A stretch of DNA of 64,000 bases from Iphinoe sp. HA4291-MV1 (GTDB lineage Bacteria; Cyanobacteriota; Cyanobacteriia; Cyanobacteriales; Nostocaceae): the NCBI GenBank assembly GCA_019359415.1, contig JAHHHH010000017.1, positions 1 through 64,000 of the forward strand, in the 5' to 3' direction. The position numbers and the translations under genes were made by a program. The notes under the pieces were generated by a model. That model did no database searches, had not been told where the DNA came from, and was given only the letters and a program-made list of their open reading frames with translations. Of the stretch, positions 16,263-24,880 are shown in pieces; the stretch's first letter is position 1; each line of letters begins with the position of its first letter.

Positions 16263-18785
16263 ATGAATAGGTTGGTAGTTTTAAGCTTAGGTCAAGGGAA
16301 TCTATACGAAGGTTTTCCCGTTGTAACAGCATATATTGGGGAAGCGGACAACCCCTATCGGATGAAATTTAGTGCTAGCTTACCATCTGCACCAAAAATT
16401 CCTGAAATCTACCACAGATGGCAATCACTTTATTCTGCTTTTTATCATCGTCCATTTTTACGTGTTGGTGTAGAAGAAATTGACGAAATTGACGATACTT
16501 TTGAAATAGAAGAGGCTTGCATCACTAACATTTCTCAAGTAGAGATTAAGGATTTATGCGAGCAACTCTACAACTATTTAAATCTATGGTTGAATTCAGT
16601 AGAACTTCGCAAGATTGAACAGCAATTACGCACACATTTAAAACCATCCGAAGAAATTTGCTTTATTATTGAGACCAACGACAACTTACTACGACGATTA
16701 CCTTGGCATTTGTGGAATTTCTTTGATGATTATCCTCTAGCAGAAGTCGCCTTGAGTACGTCGGAGTATCAACAACCGCACAGGTTTCCTAAAACTAAAA
16801 AAGATAAAATCAGAATACTAGCAATATTTGGTAATAGTTACGAAATTGATATTAGTCAGGATAGAATTTTTTTAGAGAAGTTATCTACTGGTGCAGAAAT
16901 TAAATTTTTAGTAGAGCCAAATCTAGACGAACTCAATGACCAGCTTTGGCAACACAGTTGGGATATTCTCTTTTTTGCTGGTCATAGTAGTTATAGTCAA
17001 GAAAAAGGTTGCTTGCAACTTAATCAAAAAGACGTAGTTACTCTTGATCAATTCAAGTATGGTCTTAAGCAAGCTATAAGTCGTGGATTATGTTTGGCAA
17101 TTTTTAACTCTTGTGATGGCTTGGGATTGGCACAGCAGCTACAGGAATTGTACATTCCGCAAGTTATTGTAATGCGCGAGTCAGTGCCAAACGTAGTAGC
17201 TCAAGAATTTTTAAAGCATTTTCTCGCTGAATTTTCACAAGGACAGTCTTTATATACTGCGGTACGTTCTGCACGAGAAAGACTGCAAGGATTGGAGGGA
17301 GAATATCCCTGCGCGACTTGGTTACCCGTTATTTGCCAAAATCCTGCTGAACCGCCGATGGTTTGGGATAAGTCGTGTCAAACTGAACATGTATATAATG
17401 TAGACTCTTTAGTGGCGGTTTCTGAAACACAACAGCCTTCTCACTTTTACCGAAGCCATACTTTCTCCACAATAGCAAAGCAGAACCTGTTAGATAGACA
17501 TCGCTTTGGAGTTACAGCCACCCGTCATCTGTTAACCGTACTGCTAACAAGTTTGTTGATAGCCACTAGTATTATAGGAGTGCGCCATTTAGGGATACTG
17601 CAACCTTGGGAACTGCATTCTTATGACTATTTAATGCATCTGCGACCAGCAAATGAAAAGCCAGATCCGCGCCTATTAATAGTTACTATTGATGAGGCGG
17701 ATATTCAGTATCAAATCCACAAGCAGATGAATATGCGTTGGTCATTATCAGACCAAGCACTCAGTCAACTTTTACAAAAACTAGAGCAATATCAACCAGC
17801 AACTATTGGTATAGATATTTATCGTGATTTCCCCGTTGATCCTAATTATCCAGAGTTAGGCGAAGTCTTGCAGCAAGACAAGCGCATATTTACAGTTTGC
17901 AAAGTTTCTGCTCCTAATGATGGTGTACCTGATGGTGTTCCTCCTCCTTCTAAAGTCCCAAGAGAACGCATTAGTTTTAGTGATTTTGTGGAGGACTCAG
18001 ATAATGTTCTTCGTCGCCAACTTGTGCAATTAACTCCTCCTTTGGAATCTCCTTGTACAGTAGAATATGCTTTCAGCTTTCAGCTCGCACAGTACTACCT
18101 AAATGCGCAAAACATAAAATGGGATATTAATCAAGAGAAGAATTTGCAAATAGGTAACACTATTTTTCAGCGCTTACAATCCCACACAAGTGGCTACCAA
18201 GGAGTGGATGCATCGGGATATCAAATCCTACTCAATTATCGTTCTTTGCCCTCTCTTCTTAATATTGCCCAAAAAATCTCTCTCAAAGAGGTTCTTAATA
18301 ACGAGATTGTTCCTGAATTATTGCAGAAGTTGGTGAAGAATCGCATCGTCCTCATTGGTGTGACCGCCTCTAGTTCTCCTGATGATTGGAAAACTCCATA
18401 TACTGCAAAAGCTCCAGATACAGAAAAGCAAATCTCAGGCGTGTTTTTACAGGCGCAGATGGTGAGCCATATTCTCAGTGCTGTTTTGAATGGTAGACCT
18501 CTGTTGTGGTGGTGGTCTGAATGGTTGGAAGTGCTGTGGGTATGGGGTTGGGCGTTGCTAGGAGGTATTTTATCTTGGCGAATTCTACAGCCACTTCATA
18601 TAGGATTAGCGATCGCCATAGCGCTGTTCATACTTTTTAGTATCTGCTTTAGTATATTTACTCAAGCAGGGTGGATTCCATTTGTCCCCTCAACATTGGC
18701 ATTAGTGTCTTGTGCGGCTGTGTTGAAGATACTACCGCATCTCCATGCGAGCAACACCCAAAAACGTTGGAACTCTCGAATATGA
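16263..18785 (+). CDS. CHAT-CHASE2 transmembrane protein
   Basis: An 840-residue protein. Residues about 1-370 form an N-terminal region with a CHAT caspase-like domain carrying the putative dyad His241 (FFAGHSSY) and Cys284 (IFNSCDGLGLA). A transmembrane helix at about 421-441 leads into an extracytoplasmic CHASE2 sensor domain (LRPANEKPDPRLLIVTIDEADI; TIGIDIYRDFPVDP; VLIGVTASSSPDDWKTPY), followed by two or three C-terminal membrane helices (about 750-835). CHASE2 normally senses an external ligand; here the output is a possible protease rather than a kinase. The stop overlaps the next start as ATGA, so the genes are translationally coupled. Confidence 0.88.
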   Translation: MNRLVVLSLGQGNLYEGFPVVTAYIGEADNPYRMKFSASLPSAPKIPEIYHRWQSLYSAFYHRPFLRVGVEEIDEIDDTFEIEEACITNISQVEIKDLCEQLYNYLNLWLNSVELRKIEQQLRTHLKPSEEICFIIETNDNLLRRLPWHLWNFFDDYPLAEVALSTSEYQQPHRFPKTKKDKIRILAIFGNSYEIDISQDRIFLEKLSTGAEIKFLVEPNLDELNDQLWQHSWDILFFAGHSSYSQEKGCLQLNQKDVVTLDQFKYGLKQAISRGLCLAIFNSCDGLGLAQQLQELYIPQVIVMRESVPNVVAQEFLKHFLAEFSQGQSLYTAVRSARERLQGLEGEYPCATWLPVICQNPAEPPMVWDKSCQTEHVYNVDSLVAVSETQQPSHFYRSHTFSTIAKQNLLDRHRFGVTATRHLLTVLLTSLLIATSIIGVRHLGILQPWELHSYDYLMHLRPANEKPDPRLLIVTIDEADIQYQIHKQMNMRWSLSDQALSQLLQKLEQYQPATIGIDIYRDFPVDPNYPELGEVLQQDKRIFTVCKVSAPNDGVPDGVPPPSKVPRERISFSDFVEDSDNVLRRQLVQLTPPLESPCTVEYAFSFQLAQYYLNAQNIKWDINQEKNLQIGNTIFQRLQSHTSGYQGVDASGYQILLNYRSLPSLLNIAQKISLKEVLNNEIVPELLQKLVKNRIVLIGVTASSSPDDWKTPYTAKAPDTEKQISGVFLQAQMVSHILSAVLNGRPLLWWWSEWLEVLWVWGWALLGGILSWRILQPLHIGLAIAIALFILFSICFSIFTQAGWIPFVPSTLALVSCAAVLKILPHLHASNTQKRWNSRI

Positions 18786-19585
18786 GCAAAAATAAGTTAC
18801 CTCAAAGACACTATCAACTAGCTTGTGTTATCCCTTTGCTAGTTATTGGACTTGTGAATGACCCACTAAAAGTGCAAGCAAACCCAGAACAATCATTCCA
18901 GAACAGAATAACTCACACACCAAACCTTTTTGCCCAAAAATTTCCTGATAATGGCGATCCCAAAGGTCGTCGCCGAACAGGGACAAGCCGCCGTGATGGA
19001 TGTCCACAACTAAAAACACCCATCACTGCTTTAGTACCTGGTGAAGAAAAGAACAACAAATCGTTCTTGGGATTAACAGTTGCTGAGTATCCAACTTTTT
19101 GGGTTTATGTTCCAGAATTACCTACCAATTTGCGTTCTGGAGAATTTGTATTGCAGGATGAACAAGGTAATGATATCTACCGAACTTCTTTGAAATTGCC
19201 CTCAAAAACAGGTACTATAGGCATTAGTTTACCGTCACGTTCACAATATGCTCTCAAACAAAACTCAAAATATCACTGGTTCTTCCGAGTTTATTGTAGC
19301 GACTCAAAAAACAAATCAGAGTATTTTTTTGTGGACGCATGGCTTTTACGGGTGGCGCTGACTCCCAACCTTCAGCAGCAGTTAAAGACTAAAAAATCAG
19401 GGGAGTACAAGGTCTATGCTGCCAATAATCTTTGGTACGATGCCATAACAAATTTAGCACAACTCCGTCGCACTCATTCAGACATGAGCACGTTGGCTGA
19501 AGATTGGACGAACTTGTTTAAAGCTGTTGACTTGGAAGAACTTGCGTCAGCACCCATCTTGCAACTTGACAATCTACAGCAGTAA
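18782..19585 (+). CDS. DUF928 secreted protein
   Basis: The ATG at 18782 overlaps the CHAT-CHASE2 stop (ATGA) and begins a signal peptide (PQRHYQLACVIPLLVIGLV, cleavage near VQANP), so it is preferred over the longer frame inside the upstream gene. The 267-residue product has the DUF928 core: DGCPQLKTPITALVP, TFWVYVPELP, a beta sandwich with YHWFFRVYC and a C-terminal helical WYDAITNLAQLRR part. DUF928 proteins are cyanobacterial, periplasmic and uncharacterised. Coupling to a CHASE2 protein suggests a shared envelope function. Confidence 0.85.
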   Translation: MSKNKLPQRHYQLACVIPLLVIGLVNDPLKVQANPEQSFQNRITHTPNLFAQKFPDNGDPKGRRRTGTSRRDGCPQLKTPITALVPGEEKNNKSFLGLTVAEYPTFWVYVPELPTNLRSGEFVLQDEQGNDIYRTSLKLPSKTGTIGISLPSRSQYALKQNSKYHWFFRVYCSDSKNKSEYFFVDAWLLRVALTPNLQQQLKTKKSGEYKVYAANNLWYDAITNLAQLRRTHSDMSTLAEDWTNLFKAVDLEELASAPILQLDNLQQ

Positions 19586-19611
19586 CATTCTTAGAGGTGA
19601 TTTATAAAGTA

Positions 19612-20088
19612 ATGCGATTACTACTAAATGGAGTCATTCTCAGCTTTGGATTGTCTTCACTGATTTTTCCGGAATTTTCTCTAGCTCAAGCACCACAGTC
19701 ATCGGCGTCTGGTACCCAAGTAAACGCGATGGTAGAAGCACTCCGACTAGCAGCACCGAAAACTGGTACTGCAAATGATGGATATTACAGTGAATGGCAA
19801 GTCAAACCAGAAACCCTCAAAGGTTGGTCAAAAAATTGTCTTAAGAAGGAAGTCACACCTACACAGTTTGAAAAAAATCCTGGGTTAGCACGCCAAGTTG
19901 TCTCATGTATTGCACGCCGGGAGTTAAGTAATCAGTTAACTGCTACTGGTAACAATGAAACGGCTGCTGTGCGTGGTGTTGCTTGTTGGTGGATGACTGG
20001 TAATTACACAGGCTGTAGCAGTGGTTTTACCGCTGATTATGTGAAAAAAGTTGTAGGTTATTACCAACAACAGCGTTCAAAATCTTAA
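19612..20088 (+). CDS. Small secreted Cys-containing protein
   Basis: ATG at 19612 is chosen because AGAGGTGA lies 11 bp upstream and it begins a standard signal peptide (RLLLNGVILSFGLSSLIF, cleavage near SLAQA); a GTG at 19597 is the alternative. The mature part, about 130 residues, has four Cys (KNCLKK, VVSCIARR, VACWWMTG, TGCSSGF) that could form two disulfides. No family was recognised. It follows the DUF928 gene by 26 bp and likely belongs to the same operon as CHAT-CHASE2. Confidence 0.7.
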   Translation: MRLLLNGVILSFGLSSLIFPEFSLAQAPQSSASGTQVNAMVEALRLAAPKTGTANDGYYSEWQVKPETLKGWSKNCLKKEVTPTQFEKNPGLARQVVSCIARRELSNQLTATGNNETAAVRGVACWWMTGNYTGCSSGFTADYVKKVVGYYQQQRSKS

Positions 20089-20171
20089 CTTAGCTGACAA
20101 GTAAAATTCTTTGTTCTGGTTAGCAACAATGCAATGTGAGCATTTGATGCAACAGTTTAAATTTTTACACC

Positions 20172-20324
20172 TTATTTTGATTTTACTCGCTTTTGTCGCT
20201 TGGCAATGAATTTCTCTTTCTTCTTGTTTTCCATTGCTTTACTCAAACCAACGGCTAGGATGTATGTCATTTCTGCCGCTGCTTGATATGCTACTTTGAT
20301 ATCTGCTGTCTGTTGCTTGCTCAT
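20172..20324 (-). CDS. Possible small basic protein, 50 aa
   Basis: An uninterrupted frame begins MSKQQTADIKVAYQAAAEMT, continues with a short hydrophobic helix (YILAVGLSKAM) and ends in a Lys/Arg-rich tail (ENKKKEKFIAKRQKRVKSK). The composition and clean start look coding. No ribosome-binding site is obvious and no family was recognised. It is convergent with the secreted protein gene upstream. Confidence 0.4.
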   Translation of the reverse strand: MSKQQTADIKVAYQAAAEMTYILAVGLSKAMENKKKEKFIAKRQKRVKSK

Positions 20325-20405
20325 AGCCAAATTCGCCTATGCTCATCATTCTGCTTGATAAAAAGAATACAATAATTCTCATGAGCTAGACTTCATCCAT
20401 TTGGA

Positions 20406-20423
20406 TCACCCAATCGGGTGATA
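20406..20423. promoter_or_regulatory. Inverted repeat upstream of tmk
   Basis: ATCACCC-AATC-GGGTGAT is a perfect 7-bp inverted repeat with a 4-nt centre, about 70 bp before the tmk start. It could be an operator for a dimeric regulator or a small RNA hairpin; nothing further supports either. Confidence 0.35.
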
Positions 20424-20493
20424 TCGGACGAGTACTAATGGTAAGCGCTAGTAATGATGAAATAATAACAATCTGGAAAAAATTCAAAAAAAC

Positions 20494-23400
20494 ATGAAGG
20501 GTAAATTAATTATATTTGAAGGAGTAGAAGGTTGCGGTAAAGTGCGATTCGTTGGCTAGAAACCACAATCCGTAAGGATTTGGAGGATTAGCCGCAAGGT
20601 TTAGAACCTTCTCCCAAAGGGAGAGGCTTCGCCAAGACAACTGAATGACCATGTAGGTGAGAGTCCTACCCCGCAGGTGCAGTGGTGAAAGCACTTCCCC
20701 CAGGTTCGAGACTAGCCATCAACGCCGGAAGCGGGGATGAAAAGCGAAAGTACTGAAAGCCTAATCCTTCAGTACCCGTTGAGCAAAGTACTCATGAGTA
20801 AAGCAATAGCTTGAAGACGTGTCTGAATCGTCGTTAAACCTAATCAGCGAAATAAGGCTGATACGCTGAAGCCAAAAGGCAAAGGATAAGGAGTTGGCAG
20901 TTTTTGCCTTGACCAACCTGCACTTCCAATAAACCCGGCGAATAGCGTCACTCTAAAGGTACATAGTATGGTCATTCGGAACGAAGTAACCTCTCGTATG
21001 TTCTCAGGAAAGGTCGATTTTCTGAGTAGGTGCTAACCGGATACTACGAGCAGGAAAGATTGAGTCAGAAGCGAAAGCCTGGGGTAATGCCCAGGATATG
21101 CAGACAGATTCACGGTGATTTGGAAGATAAAGTCTCAAGTAAAGGGTTAAAATGTCTAAGACGAGTTTAAAGACTACGGTGGAATGGCACAAGATTAACT
21201 GGCGAAAGCTAGAGCGTCGGGTGTATAAGCTCCAAAAGAGAATTTATCAAGCCTCTAAGCGTGGTGATGTAAAAACATTTCGCAGACTCCAAAAGCTGTT
21301 AATGAAGTCCTGGTACGCCAAGGCTTTAGCGGTACGTAGAGTTACTCAGGATAATCAAGGCAAAAATACGGCAGGCGTGGATGGTGATAAATCACTGACC
21401 CCAAATCAACGTTTTGAATTAACTTGTAAAATGCACCTGGGTACAAAGGTCAACCCTACTAGGCGAGTATGGATTCCAAAACCTGGTAAGGAAGAAAAAC
21501 GACCTTTGGAAATACCTACAATGAACGACCGCGCCTTGCAAGCACTTGTCAAGATGGCTCTTGAGCCAGAATGGGAAGCACGATTTGAACCTAACTCATA
21601 CGGGTTTAGACCAGGACGCTCATGTCATGATGCTGTTGAAGCAATCTATAAAGCAATTAGATTAAAACCCAAGTTCGTCTTGGATGCCGACATTGCCAAA
21701 TGCTTTGACCGCATCGACCATAAAGCACTGCTAAGAAAATTAAACACCTTCCCTAGCCTACGTCGACAAATTCGTGCATGGCTAAAAGCAGGTGTAATAG
21801 ATGGAGAGCAGTTGTTTCCAACATCTGTAGACGCAGCAGCGGCTTCGGGCAGGGTGGGAACGCCGCAAGGCGGAGTCATCTCCCCATTATTGGCAAATAT
21901 AGCCCTCTACGGGATGGAAGAACGAATTAAACAATTTGCCGAAACGCTAGATATGAAAAATACCTACGGACGGCAACAAAGCAAAAAGGACAAACGAAGC
22001 TCTTTAAGCCTAATTCGTTACGCCGATGACTTCGTGATTCTTCATGAAGACATAACCGTAGTCCAAAGATGCCGAGAAGTTATCTCAGAATGGTTACAAG
22101 ACATGGGTTTGGAATTAAAGCCGAGCAAAACGAGACTAACTCATACCTTAAACAAGTATCAGGAGGAAAAGCCAGGATTTGACTTTCTTGGCTTCAACAT
22201 ACGGCAATTCACGGTAGGGAAAACACACTCTAACCTTGGCTTTAAAACAATCATTACCCCTAGCAAGGAAAAGCAAAAGGTACATTATGACCACATCGCT
22301 AGTATTATCGAAACCCATAAATCAGCACCTCAAGAGGCACTGATTAATAAACTAAATCCGATTATTAGGAGATGGGCAAATTACTATGCGACCGTAGTCA
22401 GCAAAGATACTTATTCGGAAATTGACAACCTCATGTACCTTAAGCTCAGAGCTTGGGCAAACCGCCGACATCTAAAGAAAAGTGCGGAATGGGTACTCAA
22501 AAAATACTGGTTACCCATAGGCAGCTTTAGTTGGGTTTTCGCAACCAAGAAAGGGGAGGAATTCTATCGCCTACTCAGACATGACAGCACCCCAATTGTC
22601 CGTCATACTAAAGTTCAAGGCGAAGCATCCCCATACGATGGAAACCTAGTTTACTGGAGTACAAGAATGGGAAATAACCCAGAAATGCCAACCAGGATAA
22701 CAAAACTCCTGAAAAAGCAAAAAGGGAAATGTGCCCATTGCGAATTATACTTCCGCGAAAGCGATGTGCTGGAAGTTGACCATATTATCCCAAAATCGCA
22801 AGGTGGAAAGGATGATTACAACAATCGTCAACTCCTACACAGGCATTGCCACGATAGCAAGACTGCCAACGATGGTAGTCCCAGGTGTGTATGACAAGCG
22901 CCAAGTCACTGAGGAGCCGGATGAAGCGAAAGTTTCACGTCCGGTTTTGAAGACCAGTGGAATTGGTGACAATTTCGCTGAGTTTAATACTAGCCAAATA
23001 CAGCTAACGCAAGATTGGTTACAAAGTTTTCAGACTTCTGTAGTTGTGACTCAAGAACCCGGGGGAACAGAGTTAGGGTTGCGTTTGCGAAAACTGTTGT
23101 TGGAAGCAGGCTCTAACTCGATCACGGATAAAACAGAATTACTTTTGTTCGCCGCTGACCGATCGCAACACGTTGAGCAAGTTATCAAGCCGAGCCTCAA
23201 AGACGGGGCGATTGTTTTGTGCGATCGCTACATTCACTCTACCATTGCCTACCAAGGCTGGGGACGTGGTTTAGACATAAATTTAATTCATCAGCTAAAT
23301 ATCATTGCTACCTCCGGGTTAGAGAGTGACCTAACTCTGTGGTTTGATGTTGATGTTGAGGTAGGACTTGCTCGAAAACGAGGAGGCGGCGATATACTCG

Positions 23401-23573
23401 ACCGCCTTGAAAAAGAGACAATCACCTTTCATCGTCGCGTCCAGCAAGGATATGCACACTTAGCTAAGTCCAACCCAGAGCGAATTGTTCGTGTAGATGC
23501 GGAGCTTAGTCAGGAAGCTGTACAACAAAAGGTTCAGGAAATTTTAACTGCTAAGCTGAAAGCTTGGAGTTGA
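20494..23573 (+). CDS. tmk: Thymidylate kinase, interrupted by a group II intron
   Basis: Exon 1 (20494-20541) encodes 16 residues, MKGKLIIFEGVEGCGK, ending with the P-loop lysine. Exon 2 (22989-23573) resumes with ACT AGC CAA (TSQ) and encodes 194 residues including TQEPGGTELG, the DRYIHSTIAYQGWGRGLD nucleotide-binding segment and a normal C terminus. Spliced product: 210 residues, the usual Tmk length, phosphorylating dTMP to dTDP for DNA synthesis. The join restores the frame exactly. Without splicing translation would add only VRFVG before TAG. A second tmk elsewhere in the genome cannot be excluded. Confidence 0.93.
21152..22894 (+). CDS. ltrA: Group II intron-encoded reverse transcriptase/maturase with HNH endonuclease
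   Basis: A 580-residue LtrA-like multifunctional protein. RT blocks are clear: SYGFRPGRSCHDAV, LDADIAKCFDRIDH, GTPQGGVISPLLANI and catalytic RYADDFVIL. Domain X (maturase) follows around residues 390-480 (LNPIIRRWANYYA; LRAWANRRH). The C terminus is an HNH endonuclease: CAHCELYFRESDVLEVDHIIP and LLHRHCHDSKT with zinc-binding Cys pairs. It binds its intron RNA to promote splicing and supports retrohoming. The frame is complete, ending just before domain V. Confidence 0.95.
   Translation: MSKTSLKTTVEWHKINWRKLERRVYKLQKRIYQASKRGDVKTFRRLQKLLMKSWYAKALAVRRVTQDNQGKNTAGVDGDKSLTPNQRFELTCKMHLGTKVNPTRRVWIPKPGKEEKRPLEIPTMNDRALQALVKMALEPEWEARFEPNSYGFRPGRSCHDAVEAIYKAIRLKPKFVLDADIAKCFDRIDHKALLRKLNTFPSLRRQIRAWLKAGVIDGEQLFPTSVDAAAASGRVGTPQGGVISPLLANIALYGMEERIKQFAETLDMKNTYGRQQSKKDKRSSLSLIRYADDFVILHEDITVVQRCREVISEWLQDMGLELKPSKTRLTHTLNKYQEEKPGFDFLGFNIRQFTVGKTHSNLGFKTIITPSKEKQKVHYDHIASIIETHKSAPQEALINKLNPIIRRWANYYATVVSKDTYSEIDNLMYLKLRAWANRRHLKKSAEWVLKKYWLPIGSFSWVFATKKGEEFYRLLRHDSTPIVRHTKVQGEASPYDGNLVYWSTRMGNNPEMPTRITKLLKKQKGKCAHCELYFRESDVLEVDHIIPKSQGGKDDYNNRQLLHRHCHDSKTANDGSPRCV
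22914..22947 (+). ncRNA. Group II intron domain V
   Basis: A 34-nt hairpin: GAGCCGGATGAAGC, GAAA tetraloop, then GTTTCACGTCCGGTTT. It carries the AGC catalytic triad at 22915-22917 and the two-base bulge region. This is the catalytic core of the ribozyme and looks undamaged. Confidence 0.9.
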
Positions 23574-23699
23574 TAAGCTGATGTGCAGCTAGATTGTATA
23601 AGACGAAAACGTAAAATCATTGTAGTGCGGGCCGGACAGCCCGCGTCCCATATACAAATTAAATACGCAACAGCTTACGAAATCTTTAATAAACAGCCT

Positions 23700-24752
23700 C
23701 TAAGCTACCTGGACAAATTTAGGTTCTAGCAATTTGGCAAGGTCTTTGGGAACTTCTTTGATTATTTTCTGATTGACCAAAAATTTAGCGACATCTTCCA
23801 AGTGTTTTCCTAAATAGATATTACTGTTGGGATTACCTAGCATTTCTCGGTTCTTTTCGAGAGTTGGTAACTCCACTCCTTGGAGTTGCTCCTCTACTGC
23901 TTCTTTTGTTAATTGGAGTTGTTTACCTGCGATCGCCAATCCTTCTTTCCGGTTCGTTTGTAAAAATTTTTTCCCTTCTTCAATCCCATCGACAAAAGCT
24001 TGAATGGCGGTAGGATTTGACTCAATAAATTTTGTATTGAACAGATAAACATCCTCAATAACTATAGAAGTCTTAGATGAATCGTAAATCACTCGCCCAT
24101 CTTTGGTTGCCTGATTTACCTTTTGCAAAAAGGGGGCATAAGTCACGGCAATATCAACTTTTCCCGCTTGATAAGATGCGGCAGCTGCATCTGTGGTAGT
24201 ATTGATTATCCTGACATCTTTTTCAGTTAATCCGGCTTGTTCCAAAACTCTCAGGAGGAAGAAATGGCTGGCTGATGCAATTTCTACGGCAATTTCCTTC
24301 CCTTTGAAATCAGCAATACTTGCAATTTTGTTCCGGGCTAAAATTCCATCGGCTCCGCGAGAAGCATCAAAAACCATAACGATGCGAAAGTTTGGCTCCC
24401 GACTTGCCAACGCCACTGCATCTATAGCCGCAGCTCCGGTTACCTGCAATTGACCAGCACTAAAAGCTGCATACTGGTCTAAACTGGAACTAAAAATGTT
24501 GTTTTTGAGGTCTAAACCACGCTTGGTAAAAAAGCCTTTTTCGAGGGCAATATATAGAGGAGTATTGCCAATCCAAGGGGAAGCTCCCAGAGCGGCTGAC
24601 ACTCTTGCTGCTGAGGTAGAAGTAGTGGATTGGCTGCTCTGGGAGCTTTGCTTTTGAGTGCAAGCGTCCAGAGCAAGGCTACCTGTTAATCCAGTCACTA
24701 GCCAAATGGCTTGACGACGAGTCCATAATTGACCTTTTTTCTGTTTGCTCAT
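23700..24752 (-). CDS. ABC transporter substrate-binding lipoprotein (SsuA/TauA/NMT1-like)
   Basis: A 350-residue periplasmic binding protein. The N terminus has a basic start, a hydrophobic helix and a lipobox ending LDAC (about residue 31), so it is probably lipid-anchored. The fold signature is that of the NMT1/SsuA family: LGASPWIGNTPLYIALEKGFFTKRGLDL, then VTGAAAIDAVALA and KIASIADFKGKEIAV. Substrates in this family include sulfonates, taurine, nitrate and thiamine precursors; the sequence does not decide. It is followed downstream in the same direction by nothing, and preceded by the permease gene at 24881. Confidence 0.85.
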   Translation of the reverse strand: MSKQKKGQLWTRRQAIWLVTGLTGSLALDACTQKQSSQSSQSTTSTSAARVSAALGASPWIGNTPLYIALEKGFFTKRGLDLKNNIFSSSLDQYAAFSAGQLQVTGAAAIDAVALASREPNFRIVMVFDASRGADGILARNKIASIADFKGKEIAVEIASASHFFLLRVLEQAGLTEKDVRIINTTTDAAAASYQAGKVDIAVTYAPFLQKVNQATKDGRVIYDSSKTSIVIEDVYLFNTKFIESNPTAIQAFVDGIEEGKKFLQTNRKEGLAIAGKQLQLTKEAVEEQLQGVELPTLEKNREMLGNPNSNIYLGKHLEDVAKFLVNQKIIKEVPKDLAKLLEPKFVQVA

Positions 24753-24880
24753 TAGATAAACTGACTCAGAATTATTGAATTTTAAGAAAAGGAAAAGCCA
24801 CAGTAACCCGTCGCTTTTTCGTCAAATTATAGACAATGTTGAGAAGATATTTGACAAAGTATGCAATTCTACAGCATAAC

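Larger units (their letters stand above)
20542..22988 (+). mobile_element. Group II intron inserted in tmk
   Basis: The 2,447-bp intron starts GTGCG, the consensus 5' end, and ends in AT (consensus AY). It encodes its own reverse transcriptase/maturase (21152-22894). Domain V lies at 22914-22947 with its AGC triad and GAAA tetraloop, and a short domain VI ends at the splice site with a candidate branch adenosine about 8 nt from the 3' end. TTTGCC at 20903-20908 can pair with the last six exon bases GGTAAA (one G-U) as a candidate EBS1. All parts look intact, so it is probably splicing-competent and possibly mobile. Confidence 0.92.

Noticed and set aside
18671-18781. Longer N terminus for the DUF928 protein
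   Set aside because: The extra codons lie inside the CHAT-CHASE2 coding region in another frame; the ATG at 18782 gives a standard signal peptide and ATGA coupling.
20605-20611. AACCTTC as perfect EBS2 for GAAGGTT
   Set aside because: Complementarity is perfect but the position, 64 nt into the intron and about 300 nt before the EBS1 candidate, does not fit known domain I layouts; kept only as a note.
20690-20720. tRNA-like GGTTCGAGAC near the start of the intron
   Set aside because: No cloverleaf can be drawn around it; it belongs to group II intron domain I.
22731-23573. 280-codon frame joining intron 3' end to Tmk
   Set aside because: It passes through the HNH codons in another frame, domain V and domain VI before entering exon 2; the real Tmk part begins at 22989 after splicing.
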